From: Candidatus Saccharimonadota bacterium
GTDB lineage: Bacteria > Patescibacteriota > Saccharimonadia > Saccharimonadales > Saccharimonadaceae
Direction: 5' to 3'
Assembly: GCA_027492255.1 (NCBI GenBank)
Contig: JAPUFB010000004.1
Coordinates: forward strand, 186,001 to 250,000
Length of the DNA: 64,000 nucleotides
In this document: positions 43,696 to 53,521 of the stretch, piece after piece
How the letters are laid out: every line of letters begins with the position of its first letter
Position numbering within the stretch: the first letter of the stretch is position 1
Made by a program: the position numbers and the translations under genes
The notes under the pieces: model-generated
The model's input: the letters and a program-made list of their open reading frames with translations, nothing else
Told to the model about the DNA's origin: nothing
Database searches by the model: none

Positions 43696-44700
43696 ATGGA
43701 TCCAACACAGCAACCAACTACACCAGAGACACAACCAGATACTTCGGTACCACCCCTAACTCCGCAGGTCGAAAATCCTATACTCGTCAGTCCAGTCCAG
43801 CCAGTGCCTATTCCGACTACTCCTGCCAAAAAATCACACGCGCTGCTAATTATTCTATTAGTTATCGGCGGGCTTTTTGTCCTCGGTGGTATTGCTCTAG
43901 GGCTGGTATTTTTCTTTGGTACGCAAGATACCGCTAAAGTCGCTGGAGCTGGTATCACCTTCTTTGATGCGGCTAAAAACAATAACCGTACAAAGCTCGA
44001 CTCATTGTCAGTCCCAAGCTCAACACAAAGCGATAAAGATTTTACCGCTAATCTCGCGAAAAAAGCTGGAGCAAACTGTAGTACTGATATCCGATCTATA
44101 AAGATCAGTTATACGGCCGGAAAACCTGCTACTGCAACCATGAACGGCTACTGTGATAATAAAAGTCAAACTTGGAACTTTGGTCTCACGAAAGAAAATG
44201 GTACGTGGTATATCGACAAGTTGGTCGTTGATGGTTCAGGCTCGGCAACAACCTCTCTGACGCCAACGACTACTTCTCCTTGCTTAACCGCGAGTGAAGC
44301 GGCGGAAACAGGATATACTTCCCGCGATTTTCATGCTGATGGATATATCTTTAGCGACACTTATTTCTTTGAGCCAGATTCTGCCGCCTTCGTGTCTGAT
44401 TTTGTCGCTATCCAAAATGAAGATCTTGATAAATTTGCAACATGGGTTAAGAAATATACCGATAAATCATTCATGGTAAACATAACACCAAAGGTTCAGG
44501 AAGCAAGCCTCAGTACTGAAGGCGCTACTTTGGCAAAACAGCGCGCAGAATACGTTCGCGACCAGCTCATTCAACGTGGCGTAAAGAGCAGTAAGATTGC
44601 AATTCAAGCCGCTACAGCAGAAGCTGACACTACCGACACTCAATCAGCTCGCAGAAACGTTCTAGCGGAAATCGACGGCGACGCAAGCTGCGCAAACTGA
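43696..44700 (+). CDS. Membrane-anchored protein with a degenerate OmpA-like domain
   Basis: 334 residues: a Pro/Thr-rich cytoplasmic N-terminus (about 1-48), one span (about 50-75), a domain with two Cys (about 90-175), a Ser/Thr linker, and a C-terminal OmpA-like domain. The last is recognised by its end, LAKQRAEYVRDQLIQRGVKS and QSARRNVLAEI, the usual place of the peptidoglycan-contact motif. Probably ties the membrane to the wall. It is a single-gene transcript with its own promoter and terminator. Confidence 0.78.
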   Translation: MDPTQQPTTPETQPDTSVPPLTPQVENPILVSPVQPVPIPTTPAKKSHALLIILLVIGGLFVLGGIALGLVFFFGTQDTAKVAGAGITFFDAAKNNNRTKLDSLSVPSSTQSDKDFTANLAKKAGANCSTDIRSIKISYTAGKPATATMNGYCDNKSQTWNFGLTKENGTWYIDKLVVDGSGSATTSLTPTTTSPCLTASEAAETGYTSRDFHADGYIFSDTYFFEPDSAAFVSDFVAIQNEDLDKFATWVKKYTDKSFMVNITPKVQEASLSTEGATLAKQRAEYVRDQLIQRGVKSSKIAIQAATAEADTTDTQSARRNVLAEIDGDASCAN

Positions 44701-44718
44701 TCATTAACTTATTACGGG

Positions 44719-44748
44719 AGACGCTTTATTGGTAATAGAGCGTCTTTT
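44719..44748 (+). terminator. Terminator of the OmpA-like gene
   Basis: AGACGCTTTATT and AATAGAGCGTCT pair around GGT, followed by TTTT. Confidence 0.8.
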
Positions 44749-44751
44749 CCT

Positions 44752-44780
44752 TTGACTTTCCCACCCCTATAAGATATAAT
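44752..44780 (+). promoter_or_regulatory. bL31 promoter
   Basis: TTGACT (44752-44757), 17 nt, TATAAT (44775-44780). +1 near 44787, only 6 nt before the ATG at 44793. Confidence 0.7.
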
Positions 44781-44792
44781 CTTGCACTGACT

Positions 44793-45122
44793 ATGAAAAA
44801 AGATTTACACCCAACCGACTACCGCTTCGTCGTCTTTCAAGATGAAGCTGCTGGGTTTGCGTTTCTGACACAGAGCACTGCCACCAGCAACGAAAAAATT
44901 AAATGGGAAGATGGTAACGAGTACCCTCTCGTGAAGCTTCATATTTCAAGTGCTTCTCACCCATTCTTCACTGGTGAAGAGAAGATCATCGACACCGAAG
45001 GCCGCGTTGACCGCTTTAAGGCCCGTGCAGCTGCCGCTGAAGAGCGCCGTAAAGCACTTGCAAGCAAAGCAAAAAAAGCCGCTGTCAGCAAGCAGAAAAA
45101 AGAAGCAAAATCAGAAGCGTAA
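44793..45122 (+). CDS. rpmE: 50S ribosomal protein bL31, type B-like
   Basis: 109 residues. The first 80 match type B L31 ([20 protein letters not shown], then [20 protein letters not shown]) and lack the zinc-binding Cys of type A. An Ala/Lys-rich tail of about 30 residues is added. Strong consensus promoter with almost no leader, then a terminator. Confidence 0.92.
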   Translation: MKKDLHPTDYRFVVFQDEAAGFAFLTQSTATSNEKIKWEDGNEYPLVKLHISSASHPFFTGEEKIIDTEGRVDRFKARAAAAEERRKALASKAKKAAVSKQKKEAKSEA

Positions 45123-45136
45123 GTAGCTACAGAATA

Positions 45137-45161
45137 ACCGGCCGTTTCTCGGTCGGTTTTT
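45137..45161 (+). terminator. bL31 terminator
   Basis: ACCGGCCG-TTTCT-CGGTCGGT (one G-U pair) followed by TTTT. The prfA promoter begins immediately after. Confidence 0.82.
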
Positions 45162-45164
45162 GTA

Positions 45165-45173
45165 TGAGATAAT
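45165..45173 (+). promoter_or_regulatory. prfA extended -10, leaderless
   Basis: TG-A-GATAAT; +1 near 45180, ATG at 45181. The upstream hairpin leaves no room for a leader. Confidence 0.5.
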
Positions 45174-45180
45174 ATTCCTT

Positions 45181-46251
45181 ATGAGCAACATCCAACTAAA
45201 TCTCCCTGATCTCACCTCTGAACGCCAAGCGCTACAGGATTTCTTAGCACGTCCGGATGCATTCTCTGATGCGGACTTTGCAAAGAAGAATCGTCGACTC
45301 ATGGAACTCGACGAACTTATCAGCACCGGTGCACGCCAAAACGATCTGAAATATCAAATCCAACAAGCATATGAACTCGCCGACAAAGGAGATGATCTTG
45401 CCGAACTCGCTAAAGAAGAGTTACCGCTTCTAGAGAAGGAGCTCGCTGAACTCGACGAAAAACTCTTTATCATGTTGACACCAAAAGACCCGAATGATGA
45501 AAAGAATGTTATCGTCGAAATTCGTGCTGGCGCAGGAGGTGATGAGGCCTCTCTATTTGCAGCTGAACTATACAGAATGTATCTTCGCTGGTGTGAGGCA
45601 CATAGCTATAAAGCAGAGTTGATGAGCGAAAGCGCCAATGAATCGGGAGGATATAAAGAGGTCGTGTTTGAAATAAGTGGTGATAGTCCTTATTCTCGCT
45701 TAAAATTCGAGTCCGGCGTTCATCGCGTTCAACGCGTTCCAACAACTGAAAGTCAAGGTCGTATTCATACGTCAACCGTAACAGTCGCTGTTCTGCCGGA
45801 AGCTGAAGAAACTGATATCGAAATCAACCCCAATGATCTTAAGATTGACGTATATCGCGCGGGTGGCCATGGCGGACAGTCTGTTAATACGACAGATAGC
45901 GCAGTCCGTATCACCCACCTCCCCTCAGGACTAGTTGTCACCAACCAGGACGAAAAATCTCAGATTAAAAATAAACTCAAGGCGATGAACGTGCTTCGTG
46001 CGCGCCTGCTTCAGATAAAAACTGATGAAGAAAACGCGAAACTCAGTGCTGAGCGCCGATCCCTTATCGGTTCAGGTGACCGCTCAGAAAAAATCCGTAC
46101 CTACAATTTCCCTCAAGACCGTATTACCGATCATCGTATCGGCTACAGCCGCAGTAATATCCCTGCAGCGATGAACGGCTATATTGATGATATATTCGAA
46201 AGTCTCGCAAACTATGAACGTGAGCTTAAAGCCCAAAACACCAATAGTTAA
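45181..46251 (+). CDS. prfA: Peptide chain release factor 1 (RF1)
   Basis: 356 residues. It terminates at [26 protein letters not shown] holds the PxT stop-codon reader (PTT) and [16 protein letters not shown] the catalytic GGQ loop. ATG at 45181 follows its -10 box directly; a frame open from 45160 would run into the promoter. It overlaps prmC, the enzyme that methylates the GGQ glutamine. Confidence 0.96.
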   Translation: MSNIQLNLPDLTSERQALQDFLARPDAFSDADFAKKNRRLMELDELISTGARQNDLKYQIQQAYELADKGDDLAELAKEELPLLEKELAELDEKLFIMLTPKDPNDEKNVIVEIRAGAGGDEASLFAAELYRMYLRWCEAHSYKAELMSESANESGGYKEVVFEISGDSPYSRLKFESGVHRVQRVPTTESQGRIHTSTVTVAVLPEAEETDIEINPNDLKIDVYRAGGHGGQSVNTTDSAVRITHLPSGLVVTNQDEKSQIKNKLKAMNVLRARLLQIKTDEENAKLSAERRSLIGSGDRSEKIRTYNFPQDRITDHRIGYSRSNIPAAMNGYIDDIFESLANYERELKAQNTNS

Positions 46252-47083
46252 GTCGTGGCTCCAGGACACAACACGACAGCTCAAGACGCATCATATCGCG
46301 TCAGCTCGACTTGATGCGGAAATCGTACTTGCCCATGTCCTGTGTGTCGATAGGCTATGGCTCGTCTCTCATGACGATACTTTACTTAGTAGCTCCCAGC
46401 TACAACAAGCGGATAGCCTCATAGAACGTCGAATAAAACGTGAGCCAATTGCGTATATTGTTGGCAAGAAAGAATTTTACGGACGAGATTTTATCGTCAC
46501 GCCGGACGTTCTTATACCGAGACCGGAAACAGAAGCAATCATCGAACTTGCAAAGCAATTACAGCTTCCAAATAATAGTTACGTTATCGACGTCGGTACT
46601 GGATCAGGGATTATTGGGCTGACTCTCAAAGCAGAGATTACTTCAATTCGCGATGTGGTATTAGTGGATATTAGTAGAAAGGCACTGGATATTGCAAAGC
46701 AAAATAATGGTAATTTATTTCACTTCACTGGGGTCCAATATTATCAATCAGACTTATTGTCGTTTTGGCTTTCCTCACCTGATCAAGGCGCCCCATACGC
46801 TGACCTCATTCTTGCTAATTTACCTTATGTCGATACTACCTGGGAAATCTCACCTGAATTAGCGTATGAACCACAAGATGCCCTCTATGCAGAGGATGGC
46901 GGTCTTGCCCTTATTAAAAGGCTTATCACTCAATCAAAGACTGTTATTAAAGATGGTGGCTACTTGCTTCTTGAAGCAGATCCCGCTCAGCACGAAGCGA
47001 TTCTTGAATACTCTCAACCAGATTTTACGCAAGTTAAAAATAGCGGCTACTGCCTTGCCCTACAGCGTCATCGAGCAGTTTGA
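46214..47083 (+). CDS. prmC: Release factor glutamine methyltransferase PrmC
   Basis: 289 residues. N-terminal helical RF-binding domain, then a SAM methylase with [13 protein letters not shown]. The catalytic motif reads ANLPYV rather than the standard NPPY; the Asn and Tyr are kept. It methylates the Gln of GGQ in RF1 and RF2. The start is uncertain: ATGs at 46184, 46187 and 46214, all within prfA, lack a ribosome site. Its 3' end overlaps the HtrA gene by 16 nt. Confidence 0.9.
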   Translation: MNVSLKPKTPIVKSWLQDTTRQLKTHHIASARLDAEIVLAHVLCVDRLWLVSHDDTLLSSSQLQQADSLIERRIKREPIAYIVGKKEFYGRDFIVTPDVLIPRPETEAIIELAKQLQLPNNSYVIDVGTGSGIIGLTLKAEITSIRDVVLVDISRKALDIAKQNNGNLFHFTGVQYYQSDLLSFWLSSPDQGAPYADLILANLPYVDTTWEISPELAYEPQDALYAEDGGLALIKRLITQSKTVIKDGGYLLLEADPAQHEAILEYSQPDFTQVKNSGYCLALQRHRAV

Positions 47084-48249
47084 GTGCCTAATGTAATCGA
47101 ACTGTGTTGTTCTTTGCCGTCACGGACAAAGACTATTTCTATCGTTTGGTCTGGCTTAAAGTTCGACAATACGCTTGATAATGTGTGTTGTGAATTAATA
47201 GACTGACCGCCTAGCGACACAATAATATCCCCTTCGCGTAATCCTGCTTTATCAGCTGGACCATCCGTCACTACGCCACCTCCATTGCTTGTAGAAGGGA
47301 TATAGACGCCGCTTTTTGCCGAGAGATTATATTGCGCAACAAGATCTGGCGTTACAGCGAGATAGCGAATACCAAGTGCTGGGCGCACGACTTTACCCTG
47401 CTGCAATACGGAAACAGTCACTCCGCGAATATCATCAATTGGTATCGCAAATCCAATCCCCTGAGCATCTGCAGCTACTGCGGTATTTATACCAATCACC
47501 TCACCTTTCATATTTACAAGTGGACCGCCCGAGTTACCAGGGTTTATTGCCGCATCAGTTTGAAACAAATTCTCAAGAGTCTCAGTATTAGTTCCTCCGT
47601 CCGATGCGGTCACTGGACGCCCAAGCGCAGAAATAATCCCCGATGTCACCGTCGTCTCATATTGACCCAGTGCATTACCTATCGCAACAACCCTCTCCCC
47701 CACTTGTACGTCTGCCGATTTCCCGAAGGATGCCGGAACAAGATTATGAGCACCATTAATCTTTAGAAATGCGACGTCATTCAGCGGATCACGTCCAACG
47801 AGAGTGACACTGGAATAGGAAGTGCCATCTGCAAGAATTATTTTTACACTCTTCGTGCCGCTACCTAGGACGTGCTTATTCGTCACAACATACCCATCGG
47901 CACTAATAATAATACCCGTACCCGCACCTTCACCAGACATATACGAACCAAATATACCCGTACCATTTACCTGAGTTATGATCGATACCACACTTGGACT
48001 TACCGTCTTTGCAACCAGAGCAATCGCATCAGTGGCTTCATTAGTACCTTGGGACTTATTTATCGAGGTGGTCGTTTGAGACCTCGTGAAGGAGTTTGGG
48101 ACCGAGACAGGAGAAGTTGACTGGGGTTGAGCAAAATTTACTGCGAGATACGCACCTGTCCCACCTGCAATAAAACAACACAAAACAAGGGATAAATTTT
48201 TTACGACTGTTCGAGAAAAAAGCTTTCTTTTCGACTCCATTTTACTCAT
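47068..48249 (-). CDS. HtrA/DegP-like serine protease
   Basis: 393 residues: one N-terminal span (about 18-40), a Ser/Thr linker, a trypsin-like domain with His126 (VTNKHVL), Asp158 (PLNDVAFLK) and Ser240 (NPGNSGGPL), and one PDZ domain (about 290-390). Envelope quality-control protease. A second in-frame ATG at 48240 could be the start. No ribosome site is clear. Confidence 0.93.
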   Translation of the reverse strand: MSKMESKRKLFSRTVVKNLSLVLCCFIAGGTGAYLAVNFAQPQSTSPVSVPNSFTRSQTTTSINKSQGTNEATDAIALVAKTVSPSVVSIITQVNGTGIFGSYMSGEGAGTGIIISADGYVVTNKHVLGSGTKSVKIILADGTSYSSVTLVGRDPLNDVAFLKINGAHNLVPASFGKSADVQVGERVVAIGNALGQYETTVTSGIISALGRPVTASDGGTNTETLENLFQTDAAINPGNSGGPLVNMKGEVIGINTAVAADAQGIGFAIPIDDIRGVTVSVLQQGKVVRPALGIRYLAVTPDLVAQYNLSAKSGVYIPSTSNGGGVVTDGPADKAGLREGDIIVSLGGQSINSQHTLSSVLSNFKPDQTIEIVFVRDGKEQHSSITLGTQTAR

Positions 48250-48277
48250 ATACTATCCACCTTTGCTTAAAACTTTC

Positions 48278-49048
48278 TTAGAGGCTCGTAGGATCAAGTC
48301 CATTGAATACGACAGCCAGTAAAACAATCGTGCCAACAACAAAAAATACTGGCATCGTCATGTCTTTACGCTTAATAATACCGTCGTTTGTTTGGTAACT
48401 TTGATACGCCATGTACACTAAAAAGCTAAGAAGGGTTGCAACTATTGAGATCTGAGGGATCATAAGAGGGCTATATGCGATAGTCCAGTAATACGCAATC
48501 CAAGCAAGCTCAGCAACACAAAAACCCCATATTACCGCTATGAATACACGATCAACCTCATCATTATACGAGCCGAGTAAGTGCTGTGCGCTCACGTACC
48601 CCACAAGCCATGCAATCATAACAACGAGCGGTAACGGTAATGCGTACGAAAAGCTAAACAACGCCATAAGACCCAGGAACTGCACCGTACCTGCCTGAAC
48701 CATGATCCATTTTTGCTTCGAACGTGGTTTTATAGCAATAAGCCATACGATAAAAAGCAGTGTTATGCCAATCTGAATCCATAAAGACCCGCTATGTAGC
48801 CATAATAGCGTTACGATCGAAAGCCCGACTAACATATCGGCAAGGTTTGTCTGCAGATTTGCAAGCCAAAAGCGCATACGAACAGCAATGGTTCGCCATT
48901 TACTCAAAACAACTACTACATATGCAATATAGGGCGGATCAAATAGATTGACCAACAAAAGAAGTGTGCTTGCATAGGCTATATTGAGAACAATATAGAC
49001 CACCTCACTCACAACTGATCGTCGCGAAACTGACTTAATTAGTTCCAT
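48278..49048 (-). CDS. Multi-span membrane protein, unknown
   Basis: 256 residues with about eight hydrophobic spans and short loops; no catalytic motif is visible. Starts within the last bases of the LCP gene (14-nt overlap), but a TATAAT box at 49062-49057 also predicts its own start 2 nt before the ATG. Family not recognised; possibly a conserved lineage-specific protein. Confidence 0.75.
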   Translation of the reverse strand: MELIKSVSRRSVVSEVVYIVLNIAYASTLLLLVNLFDPPYIAYVVVVLSKWRTIAVRMRFWLANLQTNLADMLVGLSIVTLLWLHSGSLWIQIGITLLFIVWLIAIKPRSKQKWIMVQAGTVQFLGLMALFSFSYALPLPLVVMIAWLVGYVSAQHLLGSYNDEVDRVFIAVIWGFCVAELAWIAYYWTIAYSPLMIPQISIVATLLSFLVYMAYQSYQTNDGIIKRKDMTMPVFFVVGTIVLLAVVFNGLDPTSL

Positions 49049-50687
49049 TACCTATGATTATAACAAAATCAGCAGTACTCTGCACCCCAGAAGGCAGTGT
49101 CGTTCCCGCTGCAGACCTCCCAAGCACCTCTTGTATCTTCGCGCTCGTCTTTGGCATCACGCCCCCACTTAAGTCATACCAGACAAAATCCTTATATACA
49201 CTACTAGTCGCCGTATCACCTGTTGTAATATTGCTTAGCCCTGCGGATGTAAGTTCATTAGCTTTTTTACTCGCAACTCCGCTTTTATCAGAACCATTCA
49301 ATACCTGTATGCTTGCGTCTTCATTGGTAGTATCTACTGTTGTGCCGAGCTGCTCTTTTACGTACTTACTGATTCCCGAATAATCAAACATGCCGCTAAT
49401 AGGTCGTACTATACTTTGTCCATCATAATTACCGGTTGTTACGACAGGATTTTTTTCATCGATAAGGCTGATCCGCTTGATCTTTGTATTATCGATCTCG
49501 CCTGCGAGTTTAATAAGAGTTTTTATCTCTCCGGCTGAAAAATCCGTGCGAATATTATTGCCGAGTGAATCAATTATCTTTGTTACTGTAATAGGATTTG
49601 CGAGTGTCCCAGAACTAATAGCTTTATCCTTCAGCGCAATGATAATTTTCTGCTGGTACTGTTCGCGGTCAAAATTTCCCCCCGCCAATCCATACCCACC
49701 TGCGTCGTTGCGGGCCCGCGCCAGTGCCAAGGCATGTTCACCATCAAGCTGTGCATCACCATTCGGCCACTTCACGTAGTAGCAGGTATAGCGACATCTC
49801 CAGTCAAAATTGCGGTCAAGGACCCCTCTCGGATCATCACTCTCAATTTTTACCGTAATACCCCCAACCGCATCAACCACTTCTTTTAATACGGTGTAGT
49901 TTACGTGTGCATAATAATGCATATCGAGTCCGAGTACTTCGCCAACTATGCTCTGTAGCTTCTTGGAGCCACTTGCTTCATTGCCGCTTGCCATACCGCA
50001 TTCGTATGCTACGTTTATTTTTCCTTGAAACCCGCTAATACATGCTTCGCCGTATTTTACGTAGAGGTCACGAGGAATACTTACCATCGCTGCCGTCTTC
50101 TTTTCTTGATTAATAGATAACACCATGATGCTGTCAGCGAGGTTCGCGCCTGCATCGACATGCGATGGATCATCTTCTGAGGTACCAAAAATGAGAACAT
50201 TTGTATTACCTTGAGCATCCGCCTTCAGGGCAGTACCGGCACCCAGTAGATCAAGCAAATTTCCTTGAAATACTCTTCCACTCGCCAAGAATAGCTTTAT
50301 ACCCATATAAGCTCCACCTATAACCAGTAGTGCCCCGATTACTAATAGTATGCGTCGCCACGGTATCCTCTTGAACGACAGTTTGTTTTTCCGAGTCCGC
50401 TTATTGGCCCTTTCCCTAACATCGTCGTCAAGCGCTTGAAGTGACTCGTCGATTTCTGCCCTTCTCAAACCTGTTGCTCGGGGAACCTCATCGGGTATCG
50501 CTTCGAGAGTAGGTGTTGGATCCTCAGATTTTCTTAATCCGCCCGTATTACTACCTTTTAGAAATTCTTCTGGGATTGATGCATTTTCGGGTCTCACTAA
50601 TCCACTACCGCTCATATCAGCCTGAGAGCGGCGGCGAATAGTAAAGCCGTCTATACTTTCGGTTGGTCTAGGTTTCATTTCTTTCAT
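49035..50687 (-). CDS. LytR-CpsA-Psr (LCP) family wall-polymer ligase
   Basis: 550 residues: a long cytoplasmic N-terminus (about 110), one span (about 112-132), the LCP domain with ADSIMVLSINQEKKTAAMVS, SIPRDLYVKYG and LDGEHALALARARND (conserved Arg/Asp for pyrophosphate-lipid binding), and a C-terminal LytR_C domain (SIQVLNGSDKSGVASKKAN). Attaches lipid-linked glycopolymers to peptidoglycan. Runs divergently from lepB with a 73-nt gap. Confidence 0.92.
   Translation of the reverse strand: MKEMKPRPTESIDGFTIRRRSQADMSGSGLVRPENASIPEEFLKGSNTGGLRKSEDPTPTLEAIPDEVPRATGLRRAEIDESLQALDDDVRERANKRTRKNKLSFKRIPWRRILLVIGALLVIGGAYMGIKLFLASGRVFQGNLLDLLGAGTALKADAQGNTNVLIFGTSEDDPSHVDAGANLADSIMVLSINQEKKTAAMVSIPRDLYVKYGEACISGFQGKINVAYECGMASGNEASGSKKLQSIVGEVLGLDMHYYAHVNYTVLKEVVDAVGGITVKIESDDPRGVLDRNFDWRCRYTCYYVKWPNGDAQLDGEHALALARARNDAGGYGLAGGNFDREQYQQKIIIALKDKAISSGTLANPITVTKIIDSLGNNIRTDFSAGEIKTLIKLAGEIDNTKIKRISLIDEKNPVVTTGNYDGQSIVRPISGMFDYSGISKYVKEQLGTTVDTTNEDASIQVLNGSDKSGVASKKANELTSAGLSNITTGDTATSSVYKDFVWYDLSGGVMPKTSAKIQEVLGRSAAGTTLPSGVQSTADFVIIIGNGTN
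49057..49062 (-). promoter_or_regulatory. Internal near-leaderless promoter
   Basis: TATAAT on the minus strand inside the end of the LCP gene; +1 near 49050, ATG at 49048. Confidence 0.45.
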
Positions 50688-50721
50688 CTACTATACCCTA
50701 TACAGCCGAACGTAAGCAATT

Positions 50722-50751
50722 TTCGACAGCATTACAGGTTTCGTGTATGCT
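50722..50751 (+). promoter_or_regulatory. lepB promoter
   Basis: TTCGAC (50722-50727) or TCGACA one base later, then TATGCT (50746-50751). +1 near 50758, three nt before the ATG at 50761. Confidence 0.45.
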
Positions 50752-50760
50752 AGATACGTT

Positions 50761-51360
50761 ATGGCGATCACTATTACTCCGTCCAAACAGCAAAATTTTA
50801 AAGATGTTCTAAACATCGGCTTCTTCGTCTTGGCCGTCATTATCGGAGCTTGGCTCATAAACTTATTCGTATTTCAAAGTTTCAGTGTCAGTGGACCTAG
50901 TATGGAGTCCACACTGTATACGAGTGATCGACTTATCGTTAACCGCTTACCTGTTACATGGTCTCATATTCGAGGAAGTCAATATATCCCGCCACGCGGT
51001 CAAGTAATCGTATTCCGTAATCCTTTATTTGAAAAGGGTATGCATGACGAATTTATCGTTAAACGTGTTGTGGCGTTTCCAGGAGAACGAGTCGTAGTTA
51101 AGGATGGCGCAGTGAGAGTATATAACGAGCAAAATCCAAACGGGATCGACTTTGATCACGACTATCCAGGTGGAAGCAGCCCAACCGCCGGTAACGTCGA
51201 TACGATTGTCGATGATGGTCATATCTTTGTGATGGGTGATCATCGACAAGAAGGGTATTCTCTTGATTCACGTAATGGCCTCGGTACTATTCCCTATCAA
51301 AACATTATTGGACCAGTAGCACTGCGCGTATTTCCTTTCACAAAAATGCGAACTTTTTAG
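50761..51360 (+). CDS. lepB: Signal peptidase I
   Basis: 199 residues, one N-terminal span (about 17-38). Catalytic Ser47 in SGPSMESTL and Lys101 in FIVKRVVAFPGERV, then the box VMGDHRQEGYSLDSRNGLG. It removes signal peptides from Sec-exported proteins on the outer membrane face. Near-leaderless start. Confidence 0.94.
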   Translation: MAITITPSKQQNFKDVLNIGFFVLAVIIGAWLINLFVFQSFSVSGPSMESTLYTSDRLIVNRLPVTWSHIRGSQYIPPRGQVIVFRNPLFEKGMHDEFIVKRVVAFPGERVVVKDGAVRVYNEQNPNGIDFDHDYPGGSSPTAGNVDTIVDDGHIFVMGDHRQEGYSLDSRNGLGTIPYQNIIGPVALRVFPFTKMRTF

Positions 51361-51389
51361 TGACTACCCCGATTATGTCGCACTCTTCG

Positions 51390-52280
51390 TTACTGTAATT
51401 TTTCTTCAAGCGTTTTAAGCTCGGTGTCCGATGTATAACTGATAATAATCTGTCCACCATGGGCGGTTGTTTTATGTCGCACCGGTAGAGATAGTCGCTC
51501 TGAAAGGTGTTTCGTGAATTCAGTTTCCGTCTGTGTCGCTCGCGCTGCAGTCGTCTGTTTAGGCTGCTCCATTTGACCCGCTTTTCGATATCCAATCACA
51601 TACTGCTCAGCCTTACGAACGCTCCATTCCTCAGCAATAATATGTTTCAATAAATCCTTCTGTGCTTCGCGGTCGCCCTGAAGCGCTAATATCTGTCGAG
51701 CATGTCCTTCAGTAATCTTTTTTTCTACCACAGCTTTTTTGGCATCATCAGGCAATCGCAGCATTCGTATTGAGTTCGATATTGAACTTGCCGCCTTACC
51801 TCCCGCACGAACACTAATCTCGTCATAACTCATATTAAACTGGGTATGGAGCTTAAGATAGGCAGTTGCAACTTCGAGTGGATTAAGATCAGTGCGTTGA
51901 AGATTTTCAATAAGGGCTATTTCCAGCTTATGTTGTCCTGTGAGTGTACGAACAATCACTGGTAGTTTCTCAAGGTTTATACGTCCCGCAGCGCGCCATC
52001 GACGTTCACCAGCAACGATCATAAATTTTGCACCATGAGGAGTAACAACAAGCGGCTGAACAATACCATGCTCTTTAATCGATGCCGCTAACTCTTCAAG
52101 AGCCCCTTCTTCAAACTCCCTCCTTGGCTGGTCTTTGTTGGGTACGATATCACCGATCTTGATATAACGCAGCTCAGAAACCTGTTCGTCACGAGCCGCA
52201 GTTGGATCAAATGTCTCATCTAATACATCAGTTGGAATAAGTGAATCAAATCCTCTTCCTAGGCCTTTTTTAACCGACAC
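51390..52280 (-). CDS. parB: Chromosome-partitioning protein ParB
   Basis: 296 residues: the typical N-terminus KKGLGRGFDSLI, the ParB/Srx CTPase domain with GERRWRAA, a helix-turn-helix region and a C-terminal dimerisation domain. Binds parS and spreads on DNA. GTG start (52280) with AAGGAGG 10 nt upstream inside the end of parA; 11-nt overlap. No parS site was found in the window. Confidence 0.95.
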   Translation of the reverse strand: MSVKKGLGRGFDSLIPTDVLDETFDPTAARDEQVSELRYIKIGDIVPNKDQPRREFEEGALEELAASIKEHGIVQPLVVTPHGAKFMIVAGERRWRAAGRINLEKLPVIVRTLTGQHKLEIALIENLQRTDLNPLEVATAYLKLHTQFNMSYDEISVRAGGKAASSISNSIRMLRLPDDAKKAVVEKKITEGHARQILALQGDREAQKDLLKHIIAEEWSVRKAEQYVIGYRKAGQMEQPKQTTAARATQTETEFTKHLSERLSLPVRHKTTAHGGQIIISYTSDTELKTLEEKLQ

Positions 52281-53031
52281 GCTGCAGCACCTCCTTCGCT
52301 AGTTCTTTATATGCACGAGCCCCTTTACACCAGCGATCATACGCCCCAACTGGTTCACCGTGACTTGGAGCCTCTGCGATACGTACATTACGCGGGATCG
52401 TCGTCTCGAATACTTTGCCTGGAAAATGCTTCTTTACTTCTTCGTATACCTGATTACTGAGCGTTGTACGGCTATCCATCATTGTCACAAGCACACCAAG
52501 GATCTCGAGTGTAGGATTCATACCTTTACGAATAAGTTGAATGGTTTCCAGAAGCTGTCCAAGTCCTTCCAGTGCATAAAACTCGGCCTGCACCGGCAAA
52601 AGTATATGATCTGCAGCAATAAGCCCATTAACTGTCAGTAAACTGAGGCTTGGAGGTGAGTCAATGATGATAAAGTCATAACTGTCTTGATTCTCTAGTG
52701 CCTTTTTCAAGCGTGTAAAACGCTGTTCAGCTCGCGCCAGCTCTACTTCAGCATTGGCAAGCTGCGGCGTCGCAGGAACAAGAAAAAGATTCTTGAAATG
52801 AGTTGGCATCACTACGGCATCAAGCGGCACCGTCCCCTGTACAACATCAAGTACGCTCTTCTCGAGGCCTTTCTTATCAATCCCAAGTCCGCTCGTTGCG
52901 TTACCCTGTGGATCAAAATCGATAAGAAGTGTTTTATGCCCCGCCTTAGCAAGACCATACGCCAAATTAATACTCGTCGTTGTCTTACCAACGCCACCCT
53001 TCTGATTAGTCACCGCAATAACACGGGCCAT
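52270..53031 (-). CDS. parA: Chromosome-partitioning ATPase ParA (Soj)
   Basis: 253 residues. Deviant Walker A KGGVGKTTTS (residues 11-20), DFDPQGNATSGLG, and IIDSPPSLSLLT. It works with ParB to move the origin. TATAAT and a leader of about 25 nt with GAGGGGA precede the ATG. Confidence 0.95.
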   Translation of the reverse strand: MARVIAVTNQKGGVGKTTTSINLAYGLAKAGHKTLLIDFDPQGNATSGLGIDKKGLEKSVLDVVQGTVPLDAVVMPTHFKNLFLVPATPQLANAEVELARAEQRFTRLKKALENQDSYDFIIIDSPPSLSLLTVNGLIAADHILLPVQAEFYALEGLGQLLETIQLIRKGMNPTLEILGVLVTMMDSRTTLSNQVYEEVKKHFPGKVFETTIPRNVRIAEAPSHGEPVGAYDRWCKGARAYKELAKEVLQRVG

Positions 53032-53104
53032 TTGTTTATATTCCCCTCATATTCTACCGTCTATTATAGCATGGTGCTCATGCGTGAAAAGTCGTGAAAA
53101 CTAA

Positions 53105-53133
53105 AATCTCCCCCTATTATCTAGGAGGAGATT
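53105..53133 (-). terminator. rplU terminator
   Basis: AATCTCCTCCTA-GATAA-TAGGGGGAGATT on the minus strand, followed by TTAGTTTT; 12-bp stem with one G-U pair. Confidence 0.82.
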
Positions 53134-53149
53134 CTGAAGTCTTGTTTCC

Positions 53150-53455
53150 TTATGCGATCGAGGTAATCTCGATACGTGAGTACTTCTGGCGATGACCATT
53201 TTCTTTGTGAACACGCTTTTTGCTCTTGTAGCGAATAACGCGAATTTTATCACCCTTTACTTCTTCCTCAACAACCTTCGCACTCACCTTCACCCCTTTG
53301 ATAAGAGGCGTACCGACAACGGTTTTATTTCCGTCGATAGTGAGCAGCGCATCAAGTGTGAGATCTTTTGTGCCATCCGGGAGGAGGTCCACCAGGAGGG
53401 TCTCTTTTTCGGCGACAATATATTGCTTACCGCCGACTTTAATGACTGCTTTCAT
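53150..53455 (-). CDS. rplU: 50S ribosomal protein bL21
   Basis: 101 residues. MKAVIKVGGKQYIVAEKE at the start and KRVHKENGHRQKYSRIEI at the end are family signatures. Its own TATAAT promoter and an AAGGAATT site precede it. It is separated from rpmA (bL27), with which it usually forms an operon. Confidence 0.95.
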   Translation of the reverse strand: MKAVIKVGGKQYIVAEKETLLVDLLPDGTKDLTLDALLTIDGNKTVVGTPLIKGVKVSAKVVEEEVKGDKIRVIRYKSKKRVHKENGHRQKYSRIEITSIA

Positions 53456-53521
53456 AGAATTCCTTAATTTATTTGATTCAGCGATAGATTATAACAGAGA
53501 TAGATAAGGCTGTAAATATCC

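Noticed and set aside
53060-53105. Possible parS site near parA
   Set aside because: Two direct CGTGAAAA copies occur (about 53083-53100), but no inverted TGTTTCACGTGAAACA-like palindrome is present.
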